Below are positions 28,607 to 42,690 of a DNA stretch of 64,000 nt, in pieces. The notes below the pieces were generated by a model. The model saw nothing but the letters and a program-made list of their open reading frames with translations. It was not told the DNA's origin and did not search any database. Each line of letters starts with the position of its first letter. The first letter of the stretch is position 1. The DNA is from Lagopus muta (lineage: Eukaryota; Chordata; Aves; Galliformes; Phasianidae), in assembly GCF_023343835.1 (NCBI RefSeq), contig NC_064433.1, positions 184,095,777 through 184,159,776 on the forward strand. Reading direction: 5' to 3'. The translations under genes were made by a program, and so were the position numbers.

Positions 28607-31344
28607 GGTGAGTATGGTGATGATAAATGGCACGTTTATATCTTGAGCCAGGGTCATCTGAAAACAGTGACAGAAACAGAATCTTACACTGTTCTACCAC
28701 TCTGTGCCTAGAAATAATAGCCCTGTGTCCAGCTTTGCATCCTATGGAAATAAATGAAGAAATTGTTTTTTATGAAATTCCATCTGACCAGCAATGTGAA
28801 TGTTTTTTCTAGGTAACTTTAACAGCAGGGAGGAATAATGGGCTTCTGAAGATTGCCAATGAGCAAAGAATGTGAGTTAAAAGCCTTTTTATATGCAAAT
28901 ACTTTATTATGGAGGGTTTTTTTCCTTTTTTTTTTTTCAATTTTTGAAAGCAAAAGCACAATGGGACATCAGTTACTTTCATTTACATATGAATACCCAG
29001 AATTCACTTTCAATTTGCAGCTATTCCAGGGCCCTTGCACTACCTGACTGCATTTGAGGTCTGGAGTGAAGTGGGAGTGTACGACTCCTCCAGACTGAGC
29101 GCAGAAATAAGGGGCCACGCTTTGCTGCAAAAACTGAAAACCTTTTTGCAAAATATCTGTTCATTTCAGAGTAAGTGGTGGCAACAGCATTAGTTGTGAG
29201 GAGGTACAACTTGAAAACACAAATACAACTCACGTTTTCTACTTATTTCTATTGTATGCGTTCTAAAAATGGTTAGCTGTCAGCTGTTGTTTACTCACTG
29301 CAGGTTTGGGAACAGGAGCTGAAATCCAGCCTTACACTGAGGATCAGGACAGAGATTCAAAACAAGTCTAAGTCCTACTCCTTAATTTCCATGTTTGAGT
29401 GGCACTCACCAGCTGAACGGGCAATGACTGCACAGGGCAGCCCCTTGCTGCAGCTGAGCCATTCCATAAGTGTTCTAATTCCTCCTTGAAATTAGGTGAG
29501 AGGCTTAAAGAAGGTGAGTGTAACCAAATTTTGAGTATTTGAGATGAAATAATACTGAATCTGCAGGCAGAAAAACTGTTTTTATGCATCAGAACCAACA
29601 TTAGGTCCAGCTTGTAAGTAATGATTCATTGACACCAGTGACACCATACAGATGTAAATTTACATGGAATCTCCTCTGCTGAGATTAATATTCCAACTGA
29701 GTTTGATACTCTTGATGTTTAAGTTTTGAAAATCAAAATAGGAAATAAAACACTTATTCAGAAATTGTTTCTCACTTGAAACACCTTCCAAGGGTAAAAG
29801 TCAACAAGAAAACCAATTAAGCTGAAGTTGCCAAGGCCAAATCTGAGTCAGAAAATTAAATCTGTTCAGATTTCTACAGAACTCCAGAGACTGTTGTCCA
29901 TTTCCAGAACTTTGCTTGAGACAATCGGAGACTGAGAAAGCTTCTCTAATCTTAAAAACAAAATGTATCATTTAGGAATGTATGTATTGATTTCTTTATT
30001 GTGACTTATGCAAGTAATAATTTACTGTAAAGTTGCCAAAGAACAATTTGCTAAGAACTGATATTCAGAACCTCAACTTGTAAAGGCAGTTTGGAAAATA
30101 CTTATCACTGTTTCATTATTTCCATCATCCACAAGTGCTGCTTTCCTTTCTCTGTCAGAGATTTCCTAGTACAGCTTACCATCAGGTGGGATCTATATCT
30201 GTCTCACACGGCAGCACTTGAATGCATGAGAGGTGCTGGTGGGTCTAACATTCTGGGTGGGAAACTTCTTTTGTAAACATAAATAAAAACCTTACTATAT
30301 GATGAGTTAGAAAGTGTTTGGATTTCCTGAACCTTGAACTGTTTTAGCCAAATAGCCAAGAAGGTGGATTCTATCTCACGGGCTGATGTTTGCTTATTCA
30401 CCTTTACATTTAATTAATTGGAGTAGTAGAAAACAATGAGTCTTAGGTGATAAAAACTGAGATACACAGAGAATGAGATATGTTTTCCCTAAGGAAAATC
30501 AGTGATCTACCTGTGGATTTTTGGTCTACGTGGTGGGGATGTGACCCCACGCTGCTCTGTCCCTTCTCTGCCTTTTCCCCTGCACCAGACATCAGCTGAG
30601 CACCCCACACCACAGAATATTCTTTCTCAGGCTCAGATAACACCAGATACATGCTGTGATAACTTACCCAGGGCTGCATTCTCCCAGTTCACATAAAAGC
30701 ACTCAGGCTCCTGTTGAGCTTCCTTCCTAGCAGAGGCTTGTCATAATGCAAAATGGCAGGTCAGTCTGGGCTGTGGTAAGATCAGCCAGTGCTTACCTAG
30801 CATGTAGGCTCCTGATGCCTTCAGAATTGTGCTCTCATTGTCATTGTGGCTTTCAGAAGCACAGAGCAAGAACTGAGGAAAACCCATGCTGCCAAGGTGA
30901 GATTCCTGACAGGATCTGTCTTACAAATTCCTTAGGAAACATACTATCAAGTGTTCAAAGACAAGTGTTTGCACAGCTTCTGCAGTAGCAGCCGAATGAA
31001 GGGCCCAAAATTTAGGGATTTTTAGGTTATAATAATGCTTCCATTTTAGAAATAAAAATGTTTACCTCTCTTCTCTTCAGAGACCTGTGGTTGTTGTGTC
31101 AGCACGGAAATCCAAGAATGTGGATGTGATCCAGCTCTTCCACAAACTTTCGTTTTGCACTTAGGCAAGCAAGCAGTGCCCCAACTCCTGCAGTCAATGG
31201 GAACAACTCCAGTTGACAGCTCGGTACGGGCCTCTATGCTGTCAGAACACAAATCCATTTGAGCAGGCGGCAGTCATTGATATTACCAGACAGAAAGATT
31301 GTGACATGGATCTATTTCCAAACAAAAGAGGTTTACAAGCCAGT
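28607..31344. other. Intergenic, nothing recognised
   Basis: About 2.7 kb of AT-rich sequence. A minus-strand frame at 31258-31046 ends near a GAGAG|GTAAAC donor-like site, but its composition is not convincing. Confidence 0.5.
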
Positions 31345-31540
31345 TGGAAATGCAGCGTATTCATTTTCTTTAAAGATAATGAGCAGCATGATCCAATAAT
31401 TTTCTCTTATGCTTTTCATAAAGCTCTTAAGGCATTTAATAATCAATTAACAGCTCAAGCACGTCATCATTACAGAACATTTTGCAATAATCCATTAGGA
31501 ATTAATGTAGAGGGAGCATTCCATCAGTGCTAACAAATCA
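31345..31540. promoter_or_regulatory. Candidate conserved noncoding element
   Basis: A dense run of homeodomain-type cores: TAATAATCAATTAACAGC, TTTTGCAATAATCCATTAGG and GGAATTAATG. The texture is typical of deeply conserved enhancers near developmental genes, but conservation cannot be tested here. The overlapping plus-strand open frame (31213-31533) is probably incidental. Confidence 0.25.
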
Positions 31541-32559
31541 TTGCTAACAAACTGCTATCCAGCCAGGATCCATGCCAAGCTGATGGGCTCTGCATTTCCT
31601 AATGAAGACAAGATATGCTCTGCAAGCATATTGCTGGGACTTGCTGCTCCTCTCTTTCCCGACATCTGCATTTCTGGTGGTTCATATTTAGCCTTTTCTC
31701 ATTCTTCTGGTGAGATTAATAAAATCCAGCTTGCTGTGCTGCATGACCTTCAATCCAAATATTTAGGCCTTGATGGATTATAGAAAACGTGCTATGGAGT
31801 AGTTATATATCTAGAATGCAAAGTCCCTGAAGTGGCTTCATGTATTTCTGAAGTCTTTCTTAACAACTCTGTGAATGCCTTTTAAATATCTTTTGCTGCC
31901 TCTTCATAAATCTTTCTGGTTTTTTGTTTTGTTTGTTTTTTTTTTTTCCCCCCCACTTAATAGAACTGGTTGTATCCCTGCCTCCTTGGATCAATCTCAG
32001 CAAGAGACAGAGATATACATGTGTGAGCTCTTCCCAGCTGTTGCCAGATGCAGCAATCAAGTGCCTGGCTCTCAAGGAACTTAGAGCAGCAGTAGCACCT
32101 TGTGTTTCCAGACAGGTCTCTAAATTCAAGCTTGGACCTGAACAGCTCCCTCCCCTTGCAGGAGCAGTCTATTCCTTCCCAATGTCAGCTCTTTTGTGGC
32201 TCACAGGCTCGTCTTCTGCCCAGCAACAGTTGGCTCCTTCCTATCTGCAGCAACAGTTTAATGTAAGCGTCTTACCCTGAGATCAGCAGCAGGAGCTTAC
32301 AGCGTGATTTGCAAGGAAAAAAGCTCTACAAAGATTAAAACGCCTTTAGATGTCTGACACTGGGGCCCCATACTGACAGCATCACATGAGATGCAACTTT
32401 TAAGCAGTTTAAGCAAGGCATGTTTTTGTTTTACAAAGGCAGCACACAGTCTATTATTAATATTTTGCACGAGAGACCTGGCGGTTTCCCAATGCTGTGC
32501 CAGACAATACAATTTGATTGCTTCTGCCTCTTGTCAAGCCTCCAACTGTAAATATGCAA
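31541..32559. other. Intergenic, nothing recognised
   Basis: About 1 kb. A T-run lies at about 31938-31948. No gene or repeat recognised. Confidence 0.5.
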
Positions 32560-32810
32560 TGTGAAACAAAGTCCAACCCGACAGATAAGGGTGTGCTGAG
32601 ATAGTTACACAATGCCAGCGTAATTAAGGATTGGTATCAATACCAGAAACAAAATAAGCCCCGAGTTTTGAAGGCTCATTTAACACTGCAGGATTTTAAG
32701 GCTACCAATTATACGTACTCCGTATCAAGTTGACAGAAAAAAAAAATCATAAAATATGAAAGTTTGACATTAAATGCTGCACATTAGGAATGTTTAATTT
32801 ATCTAAAGGT
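32560..32810. promoter_or_regulatory. Second candidate noncoding element
   Basis: Contains GCGTAATTAAGGATTGG, GGTATCAATACCAG (a partial palindrome) and CAATTATACGTACTC. It is AT-rich, non-repetitive and motif-dense. Evidence is texture only. Confidence 0.2.
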
Positions 32811-35257
32811 TTTCAGGATGATTCTTCTGTCAAACAGAAACAGGAATATAAAGCGTGTTTTTGCAGCAGCTGTTGCAGCAAGGTAGTGAGAGACGGCTCT
32901 GATCTTTTTGCTAACATGTACTGCATCACTATTACATGCTCAGACCCATGGCAAATGTAGCAGCAAGAGAAGGAGAAGCAGTAAGGAGAATGAATGCCAG
33001 TGGCAGAAAATGCTAACAGTAACAGATTACATAGAATATGAGGGATTCCTTCTGTGCATGCCACATTACTGAAAAAAAGTAAAAAAATAAAAGAGAAAAC
33101 TGAGTTCCTTCTTTTCCTGCACCAGAAAATGATGAAGTACCGCCGATAAGAGCAGTGCTAAACAATGAATTGTTCTTATTACCACTGTACCATTCAACTT
33201 CAGCCTGCCTTGCTCCAGCATCCAAGCAATGGAGTGAGGCTTGCTGTTACCTGCATGGTCCCTAACTCCTGCCCCTGTGCATCTTGTTTTTAGAAATTAT
33301 ATTTGTCCTTGATACTTGATACAAGGATTCATCCCTCCTGTGTCCAGCTTGGCTATCGTGGAGAGTCATTAATTCACAAGTCTTTGATTCCATATTTACA
33401 AAGAAATGACCTCTCTTCTTTGGAGAAGAAATGCAGCCTGCACACAACTGCTAATTTATACCCACAGTCAGGCAGTGAATGCGTTGTGAGGAGAAACAGG
33501 AGCTGGGGAAAAAGTGAAAGAATGAGTTCTCATTGGCTTCAAATGGCATACACAACCAATACAGAAAACAGAATCTCCTTTGGGAATATCCAAGAAAAAA
33601 TGAATGAAACAATTCCCTCCAAAGATATGTTGTCTTTCTTTCTCTCCCTCCTGCTAATCACACCTTGTCTTATGCACAATCCGGTTCTGTCTCTCTTTTA
33701 GTTGAGGGGGATATTCATGCAGTGCTAGCTTCACTCAAAATGAGAATATTCTTAGTTTATTTCCCAAAGTGAATGTATCAATTCAACCAGCTCATCAACT
33801 GGAAATTGCTGCGCTGTGAGCCAACCCAGGCTCTCTGTGTTGACAACTGAGTGATGCAGATTGCTGACAAGCTCGACAAAACAGCCATTTCACAGTTGTG
33901 AGCTGCAGAGGGATGCAGCCAATGTCGATTTCCAGCAGAATGCTTTCCCAAGGAGTTACTGCTTCATATCCCTCTCACGACACATCAAGCATTATGGATG
34001 CCCTACCCTCTTTCCTTCTGCCTCGAAAATAATACTGCAGTGATTTTTCTAACTAACGATTAACACCGGAGGAAGGAATATTAATGTCAGCAGTGGCCTT
34101 TGACTAACGTACTGCTAGGAGGTTGCTCAGATTAGATTTGGGCTAAGCTCAGCTGGATGGTCCTGATAAGCCTGTTCTAGCTAACAGCTCTCTGATAAGG
34201 AGCCTAGATGTGAATGCAGTCCTGGATACATGGTTGCTTCTGGCTTCAAGCTTTGAGCTTGTTTTTCCCACAGAGTACTAGAAGGACCAGGTTACAGGGC
34301 ACTGCTGGCCACCTCTGCTGAAGCTATTCTGCTCTGTGTAGAATAACTAATATTCACAGGGACCTGAGAGATTATGGGTCTCAAACCTAGAGACAAACCC
34401 TGGTGTCTGCAGAGGGGAGGGGGCTTCCCATCTATTCTCCAGGGAAAGTATGAGTTTTAATTTACTAAGTACTTTACTGAAAATGTATGATGAGTGCTAG
34501 GCAGGAAATGCACAATGATGCAGGCTTCCATTGGGCCATGACACTACATGGCAGCAAACCTCTTTGCTTAGGAGCATCTTTTCTACTTGCTTTTGCAGTG
34601 TGCCTCTGGTGCCTTACTAAGTGACTTGTAACTGTTACCAGTGCAGCACTGCAGGTTAATTTTGGCTGTTGTAGGATCAAATAAGGCTGCATGTGCTCAG
34701 TGTGGTGGAGGAGTACCTAACTACAGCTGATGAAGAAGCAGGCAGCTACGTGCTGCATGGATGTGCAGAGGGATGTTTAATCATTAACATTAGTGCCTGT
34801 TAAACTGCTGGGCAATAAAAGCAGAATATGGCAGATCTGAATAGGTTTCTCTTGGAAACCTACTTCCAACCTGTATTATGAGCTTGACATAAATATTCTG
34901 AATTATAACACTTTGCAAACACGATTGATCCACTCTTCAGAAGTTAGTAAAAGGTTCCCATTGATTTCAGAGGCTCACAAAAAAGGCTTACTCCAAGCCT
35001 TCAGTGTTCATCCTTGAGAACTGGTGGTTAAACAGATTAGTTACACCTTTTATCAAGACAATTTTCTGTGATTGTGCCATTCCTACAGAAGTGGAGTTTT
35101 TATATGGAACTATCCTTTTCAAAACCATTTCTATCAGGAAATAATTACAATCTTCCTCTTAGAACATTCTTCAAATGAGAAATGTTGATCTTTACCTTCA
35201 GTACTCTCTCATTTAGCAATGAAGATCATATAAGAATAGTTTAAATTGAAACAAAAT
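32811..35257. other. Intergenic, nothing recognised
   Basis: About 2.4 kb without a recognised gene, RNA or repeat; open frames up to 132 codons (33303-33701 plus) show no domain. Confidence 0.5.
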
Positions 35258-35372
35258 CATCACAGAATCATAGAATGGCTCAGGTTGGAAGGGACCTTAA
35301 AGCCCACCCAGTTCTCCTGCGGTGTGCAGGTTGCCAAGGGCCCCATCCAACTTGGCCTTGAAAAATATTTGG
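35258..35372 (-). repeat. CR1 3' fragment, reversed
   Basis: CACAGAATCATAGAATGGCT, CAGGTTGGAAGGGACCTTAA and CCCATCCAACTTGGCCTTGA. Confidence 0.9.
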
Positions 35373-38300
35373 AATAGACTAAGATAAGACATTATGACTC
35401 ACCTAGGCCTAATTTATTTTTGTCTTACAATTTAACAGAGATGATTCTCATCCCTGTTATCTCCCTGCTGCTCCAAAAAGTACTAATAAATAAATAAACA
35501 GAAGCTTTTGTCCCACTAGGAATGCAGAAACCTTCTGTCCCATCAGGAAGAAGAAGAGCTTCCTACAACATTTTCACAGTCTAAAAAAAAATTTTTCCAA
35601 CCCAACTCTCCCAAATCTACCATGGTGTCTCAGAGCTGTAAATACCAGATCTCACACTTGTGTTTTGCTTATAGTGAAAGAAACGAATCTGTATGGCTAG
35701 GGCAGGTTTTCCATGACAACGGTTTGTACTTCTATATTTCTAATAGTGGTAGTTCTTAAAAGCACAGGAATAAGAGAATACAGACAAGAACGTTACAAAA
35801 AAATAGCACCAGTAAGTATATAACAGCGGAGAATTGGGTAATGCATAGAGTAGCTGAGCTTGTTTAAGTGGGTAATTGTGTTAATATTGACTCAGTGTAA
35901 CTATATCTCATTCCTAAATGAATGCTTTGCATGACCGGTTTCCTGTGAGTATAAATGCATTGGATTTTTTCTTCTTATTGAATTTCATTAAAAAAAAAAG
36001 AAAAAAAAGCACAAAAAACCCACAAGTGCCTAGATGGAGGTGAAAGGAGATAATCTCTAATATTTTTATAAGAGGAAATATGCGTAGCAACGAATCCAAA
36101 TGTAACCAGAGATTATTTCAACCGCTAGGGTGCATAATCATACTCATCTCCATTGGAAAATTTCCCAAATTAGAACTCCAAGGCAGAAGAATCAGGAATG
36201 TCCTATTTGAAATACCCTCATCCTGACTGTGGGTTTCCACATGAGTCTGGGTCCAAAACAGCCCTTAATGCCCATCTTGCCTGTGTGAGATTGCTCCTGT
36301 GGCTGAGGAGCACCTACTCATGCAAGTTACGAGGCTGAAAGAGGAGAGGTTTAAAGAACATCTCCTCCTTCACTTCTCTCAATGCTCAATATGTGTTTGC
36401 ACTATAAATATAAAACCTTGGGGAAAAAAAGTTGATGAACTTTGTCTCTGGGATAATATCAGATGTTATATCCATGATACAATGTGAAAGAAGACCTTGG
36501 AAATGAGCCCAGACAGAACTGCAGAAACTAGACAGAGTGCCCTTCATTTATTCTGAAATCTGAAAGTCTGAAAGACTAATTAATAAAGAAAAGAGTTTTC
36601 AGTCTGGAATTCAGTGTGCATAGTTTTGCATGGCAATACAACCCCCAGGCTGCACAAGCTTTCAAGAAACACCGTAGTTCGGAAGGTAAAGACCAAGGCG
36701 TTGATCAAGTCACCAAATTCTCTTCAGCTGGATCTAAACAAACATTCTATCTTTATAATGATATGCATGGAAGTATCTTATATTGACATGACTGTAATCA
36801 GCCAATATACAGCCAGAATCTCCACCCAACTGTGAGCATTGTCTTCTGACACTCTTCCTTCTGCCAACACTCACATCCTTTCTGAGGTCCACACCTGAAG
36901 GGTGTCTCTTCTGAGGCCCAAAGTTGACCTGAGGCCCGCACACATGAGATGTATCACAGACACTGTCCCAGTACTGAGAGACAGGTGCTGTGAGCAAAGC
37001 AAGGGCTGCGCACACAACTGTACTCACCAGGAAGGACCTGTGAAGAAACATTCTGCACATTCATAGTTTCTGAGACCAAAAGGAACTGCAATATCTCCAG
37101 CTCATAATGCCAGCATACGGGCTGTAAATTTCCTCCAGATGACTAATGCATATTTTATAAAAAGGATATTAGTACTTAAATTAAAAGAAACTTAAGTTAT
37201 AATGAATCTACCGCTTCCTCATGAAGGCATCCTACCATTTAACCATTCTCACAGATTGCATTTTACTTCAAGGTTGAAACTGTCCTACTTTAACTCACGG
37301 CTTTTGGATTTTGCTATGCCATCAAATGTGAAGGGCCATCACAAAGAATTATAGTGATGTCTACATCAAAAAAGCACGGCATCCATCTCTCTGCTAAATA
37401 TGCTAAGGACAAAGCCTGATAATACTGCTATGTGACTTTCTAATAGTATCTGGGGATAACTACTAATGACATTATTTTACTTCCCCCAGCACTGTAAGGA
37501 GATCATCAGTGCGGCAGGAGGAAGCAGAAGGCTTCGTTACGTGCCAGAAAGAATAAAGGGTGTGCTTTAAACCTATCTACGTGCTGAATGCCACCAGGCC
37601 TCTAACAGACCATTGGGCAGTCAGCAGCTATGGTCTGGAATTGACCTGATTGTGTAGAGAAAAAGTCCTCAACTGAGCCAGTCTTTTGGATATCCAGCTG
37701 CAATAATTTAGGTACAACATAAGAGCTCACATCATTAGCGTGTTTGTGCACACAAGGGAGGCAAGTTACCTGCTGATCGTTGTGGGACTGCACATTGACT
37801 CCTAATCATAAAACCTTTGTACATTCCAGCATTTTGTCCTGTGCCACTGCAAGTAGCAAACTGGAGATAACGTCATCAGCAACAGGCAGCTGATGGCTGG
37901 TGCGAGAATCCCAGAAGGAAATGACAGCAGGTGTTCGCCAGCTCAGTATATTTTTAGATGAATAGAAAACGTCAAACCATACCTGAAGGTAATTACAAGT
38001 ATGTAAGCTCAATAAAATTAGTTTGTGCTTGATTCTTTAAAAGTCTCAGCCCTTCCTGTAAATAGTCACGTGCGTTCAGTTCCTAACGATCAATAGGAGT
38101 TGAAAGCATTGAAAGCATTTAGCAGGAAGCTGCTCAGCACGATGCAATTGCATTTACAGTGCAGGTTTTGAAGGTCTGACTGATATGTTATGTTCTTCAT
38201 TAAGAAAGAAATCTCAAAGCAGAGAAAATCTTTTCTCAAGCGTACATCTATGGGTCACATAGCTGCTCATGTATTTATGATGACTGAATGTGGAAATGTA

Positions 38301-40035
38301 CATAAACATCAGCTCTCAGAATGATTCTGACGTAGAGAGCTGGAGGTGTAGCTTTTGTAAATTCAGAGCCAAAAGAGGAGATAGATAGTGAGAAAAATTA
38401 TAAGCAGAGCTACCAAAGCATTTATATCAACAGTCTGTGCTGAAGAAAGCTTTGTCATGACTTATCTCTTCACTTCTGTAAAACACGGTACAGATGTCAC
38501 TGTCTGATCTGACTTTTAGTCACAATATTTAGCTACCTGGAAGATAAAGTACAGCGTAGCACCGTACATTTCTGCTCTCAGTCTGTCTTAGCTTCGGAGC
38601 CGTGAGCCTTTGAAGGCAGATGACATACTCAATTATTATCAAGTCAGTTTTGTATCTGTCATTTGATCACTCGTGACAGCAAAAGCAATGTAAAAAGAGT
38701 AAACACTCACTACAGAATTAGCCTGCAAAATATAATAGCTATTGTAGGGTATCCAGCACACAAAATGTACATCAGCTGTCAGAAGTTCCTGAATAATATT
38801 CTTGTGCATTTTGGATAGGACCAGCCAAAGCTGTGCTGATGTCACATTTCGGTAGCATCTTTCAGTAGGTTATGCATTCTTTCCTGAGGAAAAGAAACTC
38901 TTCTTTCCTGCTGTAAACAGAATTTCTGGGAAAGAGAGACAGTGTGTTAGTGCATCTCAGCCTTAGCTTCAGATATTCGTGGATCAGAATTTCTCCTCAT
39001 AGAAATTTATATATTTTCTTTGGCTTAAGTGAAGCCATGACATTATAGCAGCAGACAAATCCAGTCTTCTGTTTTCCATCACAACTGACATAATCTAAAG
39101 GTTCTGTCAGTCTCTACACTCAGCAAACCGGTGGGATTGTGAAACTATTTTCCAAAGGAGTTCTGCAGAGTGGTGATGGTGAGCACCACTTGTTCTGCCT
39201 TGGCAATAGAGACATGCATTCTGTTTGAAGAGCTTACCCACAGTTCGTACAGGCAGAAGAAAGCACTGTGATAATTTACTCTGTCTTTCTGTACATGGAG
39301 ATTGTCAGAAGCTCTGGGCTCAGTTTCTATGTGAGCTACAGATATAAATATATTTTTATGAGACCTTCCAGTCAGAATTTAGACCTTCCCAGAATTTCTC
39401 AAGTTGTACTGGTTTGTATCTGGCCCTCCCCATTTATCTGCTTACCTGCTCTCAAATTCATTCTTACTGTGCATATGTTGAACTTTAATTTTCATCTGAG
39501 ACCATGAAGAGTTTATTTCTGAAGTCTTGTTCCCCACATGGGTACTTCCAGCTCACAGCCAATTCGCTCCCAAAAGCACCTCTTTGAGAAACTTGTTCTG
39601 CAACACTTTGAACTCCACGGGTCCCCTCTCTCCAGAATAGAGCAAAGAATATTTAATGGAGTCTCTGGGGCAGTTTGGTGAGTGACATCTATAATGAAAC
39701 CATCTCAGAGAATACAGATGAAGAGCTAGACGGATTCTCTCATTTTTCTGAGACTACTCAACTACTTTCTGACAGTAATAACTAATGGTCACTTGTGGTC
39801 CAGTGTGGAACCAGAAAAAAAATAAAGAAAAAGTGGAGGAGTTCTTGATAATTTCTGAAAGGTAAAAACACCAGCACAGCTCAGAGGTGGGTCTGCACAG
39901 AGATGGGATGGTTTTGCTGTTGGCCCCTCACCCTTCCAGGAGATCCAGAGCTGGAGTCTGTGAAAATCACAAATCCAAAGAGCCCAGACAACCTGCAGCT
40001 GCTTCTCTGTTGGGAAAGACATTACCTATATTATT
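35373..40035. other. Intergenic, one signal-peptide-like open frame
   Basis: About 4.7 kb, AT-rich. Minus-strand frame 37060-36734 (108 codons, ATG start) begins with a hydrophobic leader-like stretch and later has dibasic sites. Minus-strand frames at 37602-38012 have an acceptor-like start but internal stops. No gene is assigned. Confidence 0.45.
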
Positions 40036-40039
40036 CATT

Positions 40040-40216
40040 AGAACAGGCTGCCCAAGGAGGCTGTGGATGCCCCATCCCTAGAGGCATTCAAGGCCAGGAT
40101 GTGGCTCTGGGCAGCCTGGTCTGGTGGCTGGTGACCCTGCACATAGCAGATGTTGAAACTACATGATCACTGTGGTCCTTTTCAACCCAGGCCATTCTAT
40201 GATTCTATGGTTCTAT
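40040..40216 (+). repeat. CR1 3' fragment
   Basis: GAACAGGCTGCCCAAGGAGG, GGCAGCCTGGTCTGGTGGCT and CCATTCTATGATTCTATGG. Confidence 0.9.
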
Positions 40217-40949
40217 CTGTAAGGTTTTACAGCTGTGAGCTCCTCCAGAATGGAAACACTCTCCAGGAAAAGATCCTGGTAGTATTTATGTGCATGCACC
40301 CATAACATTACATTTTGTATTTGATCTTGTAACTACAAAACAAGCTGTTGTACTGCAATTAGTATAGAAAAAAATAATAATCATTTCAATTCATTTTCCA
40401 TCATTTTGTTCGTTTACAAATACAAACTGAATAGAAATCTATAATTCTAAGCAGGTTTAAGGGGAGATTACTGCAAGCTCATGATTTAAAAAAAAATATG
40501 AAAAAGCCTTTTTTTCCTAGATTAAAAATAAAATAATAAATATTACAATATAATCCTGGCAGCAGATTTTACATCTACATCCAAAGGAGGTGCAGGTTTA
40601 TTTATTAAAGAGTGCAGTGTCTTGAAGTGCAAACCAAAGCTTTTGCTGAGCTGTACTGCAGGCTGCACTGTTGTAATCAATACTCCAAACAGACCTATTT
40701 TTCTTGGACAAAAAAACATACATATATCTGACATTTGAGGAAGCCAGGTGAATAAATCAATAGCTAAACACAAATGCACTTAATCATATCTATTGCAGAT
40801 AGATGCAGTTTGGAAAAAACCTGTATGGCTCACGTATTGCCTTCTGCTTAAAGGTTAGGAATGAAACTGCGTTTCCTAAGTCACGTCCTTCTGATACACT
40901 GCATTTCTGAAGCCAGAATGATGGCAGCAGCCACTGTGTAATGGGGTCT
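40217..40949. other. Intergenic, nothing recognised
   Basis: About 0.7 kb, strongly AT-rich, with no recognised features. Confidence 0.5.
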
Positions 40950-41452
40950 GAAGCCCCCAGTACAAGGAAGACAGAGAGCTGATGGAGAGGGTCCAGAGGA
41001 GAGCCACAAAGATGATCAGGGGGCTGGAGCACCTCCCCCATAAAGACAGGCTGAGGGAGCTGGGCTTGTTTAGCCAGGAGAAAAGAAGGCTGCGGGGTGA
41101 CCTCATTGCAGCCTTTCAGTACCTCAAGGGAGCCTACAAACAGGAGGGAAATCAACGCTTTCAAAGAGTTAATAACTGCAGGACAAGGGGAAATGGTTTT
41201 AAGTTGAAGGAGGGAAGATTTAGGTTGGATGTGGGGGGAAGTTCTTTACAGAGAGAGTGGTGAGGTGCTGGAACAGGCTGCCCAGAGGGATTGTGGATGC
41301 CACGTGCCTGAGTTCAAGGCCAGGATGGGGCCCTGGGCAGCCTGGTCTAGTATTAAGTGGGGAGGTTGGTGGCCCTGTCTGTGTTCAGGGGGTTGCAAAT
41401 TCATGATCCTTGAAGTCCCTTCCAACCCAAACCATTCTGTGATTCTGTGATA
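40950..41452 (+). repeat. CR1 3' fragment (~500 bp)
   Basis: From GGTCCAGAGGAGAGCCACAA through GGGACAAGGGG-like and GGAAGATTTAGGTTGGATGT to ATTCTGTGATTCTGTGAT. A 93-codon piece of the CR1 carboxyl end is still open (40982-41263). Confidence 0.92.
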
Positions 41453-42444
41453 TTGCTGGGCAGGTCTTTCCCTACGCCTTCAGAATGTACTTTACTGGGG
41501 TATGCAGGAAAGATTCACACATTCTTAACACACAACCTTAAATTGACTGAACTGTTACCTGAGTCAGACCAATGTACAATGTATTTTATCTTTCCTTAAT
41601 GGCTTTAAGTGATAATTGTTACAGCACATTTCTCGTGCCACTGCAGGTGATCATTAAACATACACAATAGCTCCATTAAATGATTATGGATAACTCTGGT
41701 GTCTTGGCCAAAAAAACTCTATGTCCAAAGGTACACTGGTGCACAGAACACTGCTGAGCTTAAAGGTGGCCCTTTGCCTGGCATCGATTCATAAGGCCGT
41801 TTGAGATAGCCACAGTGCCAGGGATGCTTTAGTTTTTATTATATGAAAGTTTTGATTTCTTCTCTGCTTTAGCCCTAAGCAATTCAATGTTATTGGAGCA
41901 TCAGGAGCACTGCTTCTTTACAGCTTCAAAGTCCAATTCTAATCTCACATTGGCAGTGCACCTTGAGATTAAACATCTGCCCCCAGCTGGAAGCAGTGGA
42001 TGCTTTCAGCAGAGCAGTGCAGTGGGAGGTACCAGCCTGACACTGTGATACTGCTCAGTGAGAGGCTGAGCTGAGGGCACATCAAGGTGCCTGACCTGAA
42101 TGCTCTTCCAGAAAACATTCTAAGCTCTAAGAAAGGCACCACACATTGCGACACAGTGAGCATGGGGGCGGCTTCGTGCCTGCTGTTAACCTGAAGGATG
42201 GGCAGACCCTTCCTGAACAACCTTTTCAGTGCAAACTTCTGTCAGGTGTTCTGAAACCACGCAGACCAGGCAGCGTCACGTATTTTCCAAACGGGTAATC
42301 CTGTGAAGAAGAAAATGCAAATAGATGTCTGAGATCTTTTGTTTCCTTCCTGCTGCAGCTCCTGTCTCCTCAAGAGCACAGCAATAGGCTTCTCCTCAGT
42401 ACGAAAGCAGAGCATGTCTGCAGTGCAGGCACCCTGAGCCATGG
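41453..42444. other. Intergenic, nothing recognised
   Basis: About 1 kb upstream of the CpG island with no recognised feature. Confidence 0.5.
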
Positions 42445-42690
42445 ACGCGCCCTGTGGACGGGTGGGGCTCTGGGCAGCTTGATCTGCTGGGTGCCAACCA
42501 GCCCAGGAATGAGGTTGGGGCTGGATGGGGTGAATTCTAAGGGCCCTTCCAACCCAACCCAACCCATTTGGCCCTGGGCAACCTGTTGTAGTACCAGATC
42601 TGGAGGTTGGTGGCTCTGCCTGTAGCACTGGAGTTGGAACTTGATGATCCTTGCAGTCCCTTCCAACCCAAGCCGTTCTATGATTCTGTG
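42445..42690 (+). repeat. Two CR1 3' ends in tandem
   Basis: A first end (GGGGCTCTGGGCAGCTTGAT to CCCTTCCAACCCAACCCAAC) is followed by a second (GGGCAACCTGTTGTAGTACC to CCGTTCTATGATTCTGTGG), which suggests insertion of one CR1 into the tail of another. Confidence 0.85.

Noticed and set aside
37602..38012. Minus-strand exon with a WD-repeat-like phrase
   Set aside because: The acceptor looks good, but every frame has a stop before the only good donor.
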